Origin: Chitinophaga caeni | GTDB taxonomy: Bacteria; Bacteroidota; Bacteroidia; Chitinophagales; Chitinophagaceae | NCBI RefSeq assembly: GCF_002557795.1 | Contig: NZ_CP023777.1 | Span: 1,054,001-1,118,000, forward strand | Reading direction: 5' to 3' | Length of the DNA stretch: 64,000 nt | Part shown: positions 62,511 to 64,000 of the stretch, one piece after another | How the letters are laid out: each line of letters starts with the position of its first letter | How positions within the stretch are numbered: position 1 is the first letter of the stretch | Program-made: the position numbers and the translations under genes | Notes under the pieces: model-generated | What the model was told of the DNA's origin: nothing | Seen by the model: the letters and a program-made list of their open reading frames with translations, nothing else | The model's database searches: none

Positions 62511-63221
62511 ATGAGTAAATTTTTTGATACACCACAGTGCCAATACTGTAACAAGAACTTGGGGGATATTTTTGCCGACACAAGCGAGCAACACGCAGCC
62601 GACATTGCTGCTGTGAAGAAATGCGCCTTGTACAAGAAAGGGCAAACTATTTTCCACGAAGGCGCACAACCTTACGGTATTTACGTGATTAATACCGGCA
62701 AGATCAAGTTGACCCATAGTGGCGATGATGGCCGGGAACAAATTATCCGGCTGGTTCGTCCAGGCGACTTAATCGGTTACAAAGCATTAATCAGCAACCA
62801 AGCTTATACAGCTACCGCGACGGTATTGGAAGACAGCGCCGTTTGCTTCATTCCCAGGGATGTTTTCCTGAACGTATTGCTGAAAGACAATAGCCTTTCC
62901 CTTAAAATGATGCGCATCTTAACCAGTGAGTTGAGGAGGGCGGAAGAGAAGATCACCAACTTAGCCCAAAAACCGGTACGGGAACGCCTGGCGGAAACGT
63001 TATTGACTTTAAAAGAAACTTACGGTTTGCAAAACGATCAGCAAACGATTAACGTGATGTTGTCGAGGGAAGAAATTGCCAACCTCGTCGGTACGGCAAC
63101 TGAATCGGCAATCAGGTTGCTATCGGAATTTAAAAAGGAAAAAGTAATCGATCTTACCGGGAAAAAAATCAAGATACTGCAACTACAACAGCTCATCAAG
63201 ATGGCTAACCTGCAAGACTAG
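62511..63221 (+). CDS. Crp/Fnr-family transcription regulator with Cys-rich N-terminus
   Basis: A 236-residue regulator; the ATG at 62511 has a promoter-like pair behind it. The cyclic-nucleotide-binding fold is at about 35-150 (KGQTIFHEGAQPYGIYVI) and the winged helix at about 165-230 (LSREEIANLVGTATESAIRL). The N-terminus has Cys10 and Cys13 (QCQYC), Cys38 follows and Cys112 lies in the fold. FNR of E. coli uses three N-terminal and one distant Cys for an iron-sulfur cluster, but its spacing differs. An oxygen-sensing role is possible but not shown. Confidence 0.87.
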   Translation: MSKFFDTPQCQYCNKNLGDIFADTSEQHAADIAAVKKCALYKKGQTIFHEGAQPYGIYVINTGKIKLTHSGDDGREQIIRLVRPGDLIGYKALISNQAYTATATVLEDSAVCFIPRDVFLNVLLKDNSLSLKMMRILTSELRRAEEKITNLAQKPVRERLAETLLTLKETYGLQNDQQTINVMLSREEIANLVGTATESAIRLLSEFKKEKVIDLTGKKIKILQLQQLIKMANLQD

Positions 63222-63489
63222 TTCAGCAACTTTACTGTAACAACCCAACATATGAAAGAACAATTCCCCATTACCGGGTTGTTGACATGACACCTTTCCT
63301 CCATGGCAAGCAAATCCTTCTTTACCCCGTACCTTTAAACCGGGATAACTTTTCCAACCATAAACATCTAGGCTTGTAAAACAATATTCAACCAAGCATT
63401 TCAACAAAATTAAGATGAAAAGTGGCAAGCAATTAAAGAAGTGAGGTTTAATGAAACACTTTACTGTAGCGCATTCCAGGTATAGAATG

Positions 63490-63522
63490 AAAAAAGTCTG
63501 GAAGTTGTTACAACCAGACTTT
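63490..63522. terminator. Hairpin with an A/T-tract
   Basis: Perfect 9-bp arms AAAGTCTGG and CCAGACTTT (63493-63501, 63514-63522), loop 12 bases. On the minus strand it is followed by TTTTTT, on the plus strand by CTCG. It is 270 bases past the Crp-family stop; the minus-strand form would end a transcript for which no gene is seen. Confidence 0.55.
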
Positions 63523-63745
63523 CTCGTTATGTGAATGGGTTAGTAAGTACAGGGAAACAAGATTCCCTACACAATATTAAAAAGAATTTCATCACAAAAG
63601 AAAAAATTTACAAAATATTTTATACACACAGCTAAGTTTTTTGTGGATAACGATACTTTTCTTGTTCCAAAATGTGGAACAATTTCTTCCTTGCTTCCAA
63701 TTCATCGCTTCAAAAAATTGCTTTTCTTACACTAAGTATTACCAT

Positions 63746-63773
63746 TTTGCTTGGATGAATTACACTACCTTTG
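63746..63773 (+). promoter_or_regulatory. Candidate promoter of lpxD
   Basis: TACCTTTG (63766-63773) matches the -7 box and TTTG at 63746-63749 is a possible -33 box, with a shorter spacer (16 bases) than usual. The start of transcription would be about 16 bases before the ATG at 63796. Confidence 0.45.
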
Positions 63774-63795
63774 TTAGCATTCTAAAAGTATTCTT

Positions 63796-64000
63796 ATGAA
63801 GTTCGAAACACCGATCCCGGTTACCGAAATTGCTTCCATGATCGGGGCTAAATTAGTAGGTAATGCCGACTTGTTGGCAACCGGGCTAAACGAAATTCAC
63901 AAAGTGGAACCAGGCGATATTTCCTTCGTGGATTTTGAAAAATATTATAACGCTTCACTTAATTCAAAAGCTACCATTATCATTATTAACAAGGAAGTAG
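63796..64000 (+). CDS. lpxD: LpxD N-terminal part, cut by the window end
   Basis: The first 68 codons encode MKFETPIPVTEIASMIGAKL, then VGNADLLATGLNEIHKVEPG and DISFVDFEKYYNASLNSKAT. This is the N-terminal uridine-binding domain of UDP-3-O-acylglucosamine N-acyltransferase, where the family motif DxxxVxxGDxSFv is present. The hexapeptide-repeat part lies beyond the window. LpxD adds the second acyl chain in lipid A synthesis. Confidence 0.85.
   Translation, partial: MKFETPIPVTEIASMIGAKLVGNADLLATGLNEIHKVEPGDISFVDFEKYYNASLNSKATIIIINKEV

Larger units (their letters stand above)
63222..63795. other. Intergenic region before lpxD
   Basis: About 570 bases without a supported gene. A hairpin is at 63493-63522 and the lpxD promoter at 63746-63773. 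A short TTCCA/TGGAA inverted repeat is at about 63664-63678. The rest is AT-rich. Confidence 0.4.

Noticed and set aside
1..64000. CRISPR arrays, rRNA genes and prophage clusters
   Set aside because: No regularly spaced direct repeats with unique spacers, no rRNA sequence and no phage structural genes were seen.

Overview
The window comes from a member of the Bacteroidota, most likely a Chitinophaga-like member of the Chitinophagaceae. The evidence is a SusC/SusD pair with glycoside hydrolases, a GldH gliding lipoprotein, BatD/BatE, a rimP-nusA-infB operon with a very long IF-2 N-terminus, and several promoters of the Bacteroidota type (TTTG, about 19-21 bp, TAnnTTTG). Shine-Dalgarno sequences are inconspicuous. 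No rRNA, CRISPR array, prophage or integrase was seen. One tRNA gene and one complete insertion sequence are present.

Layout. 1-7.7 kb is a signalling region: a truncated histidine kinase, a single-domain receiver, a receiver-PAS-kinase hybrid, then another receiver and a sigma-54 activator, with two secreted proteins and two stress-type small proteins between. 7.7-14 kb holds an aspartate/asparagine catabolic set (aspA, ansB, dcuB-type carrier, porin). 14-24 kb is housekeeping: sixA, amidophosphoribosyltransferase, a SurA-type isomerase, infB, nusA, rimP. 24-26 kb holds small membrane proteins, a HAD phosphatase and a CAT-anticodon tRNA that looks like tRNA-Ile2. 26-34 kb is accessory: a lone PD-(D/E)XK nuclease, a PH/SHOCT protein, an IS256-family element with an 8-bp target duplication, an unassigned protein, a divergent class I terpene-synthase-like protein, a frameshifted secreted gene, a lipocalin-like protein and a Mig-type DNA glycosylase. 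34-44.3 kb is a polysaccharide utilisation locus (CE12-type esterase, GH31, SusD, SusC, SusR-like DUF6377 regulator). 44.3-48.5 kb has an antitoxin pseudogene, proC, an HNH endonuclease and dusB. 48.5-56.5 kb holds a CPBP protease, cdsA, psd, YjjG-type phosphatase, SDR, batD and batE. 56.5-64 kb has a LytTR regulator with a degenerate kinase, an OmpR/kinase pair, gldH, yicC, a pseudouridine synthase, a Crp/Fnr regulator and the start of lpxD.

How genes work together. AnsB (exported) makes aspartate from asparagine, AspA makes fumarate, and the Dcu carrier probably exchanges C4-dicarboxylates, with a porin in the outer membrane. The SusC/D system would import glycans processed by GH31 and the esterase. 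CdsA and Psd form a short phospholipid module. The leader of rimP-nusA-infB carries an intrinsic-terminator-like hairpin abutting the rimP start codon, which suggests attenuation of the gene set that encodes the termination factor NusA.

Most notable: the terpene-synthase-like protein, the rimP leader attenuator, a palindrome family with tandemly copied half-arms at two distant sites, a pseudokinase paired with a LytTR regulator, and several single-base-type frameshifts (IS256 transposase, a secreted protein, a HigA-like antitoxin). All functional calls are from reading the sequence; no database search was run.
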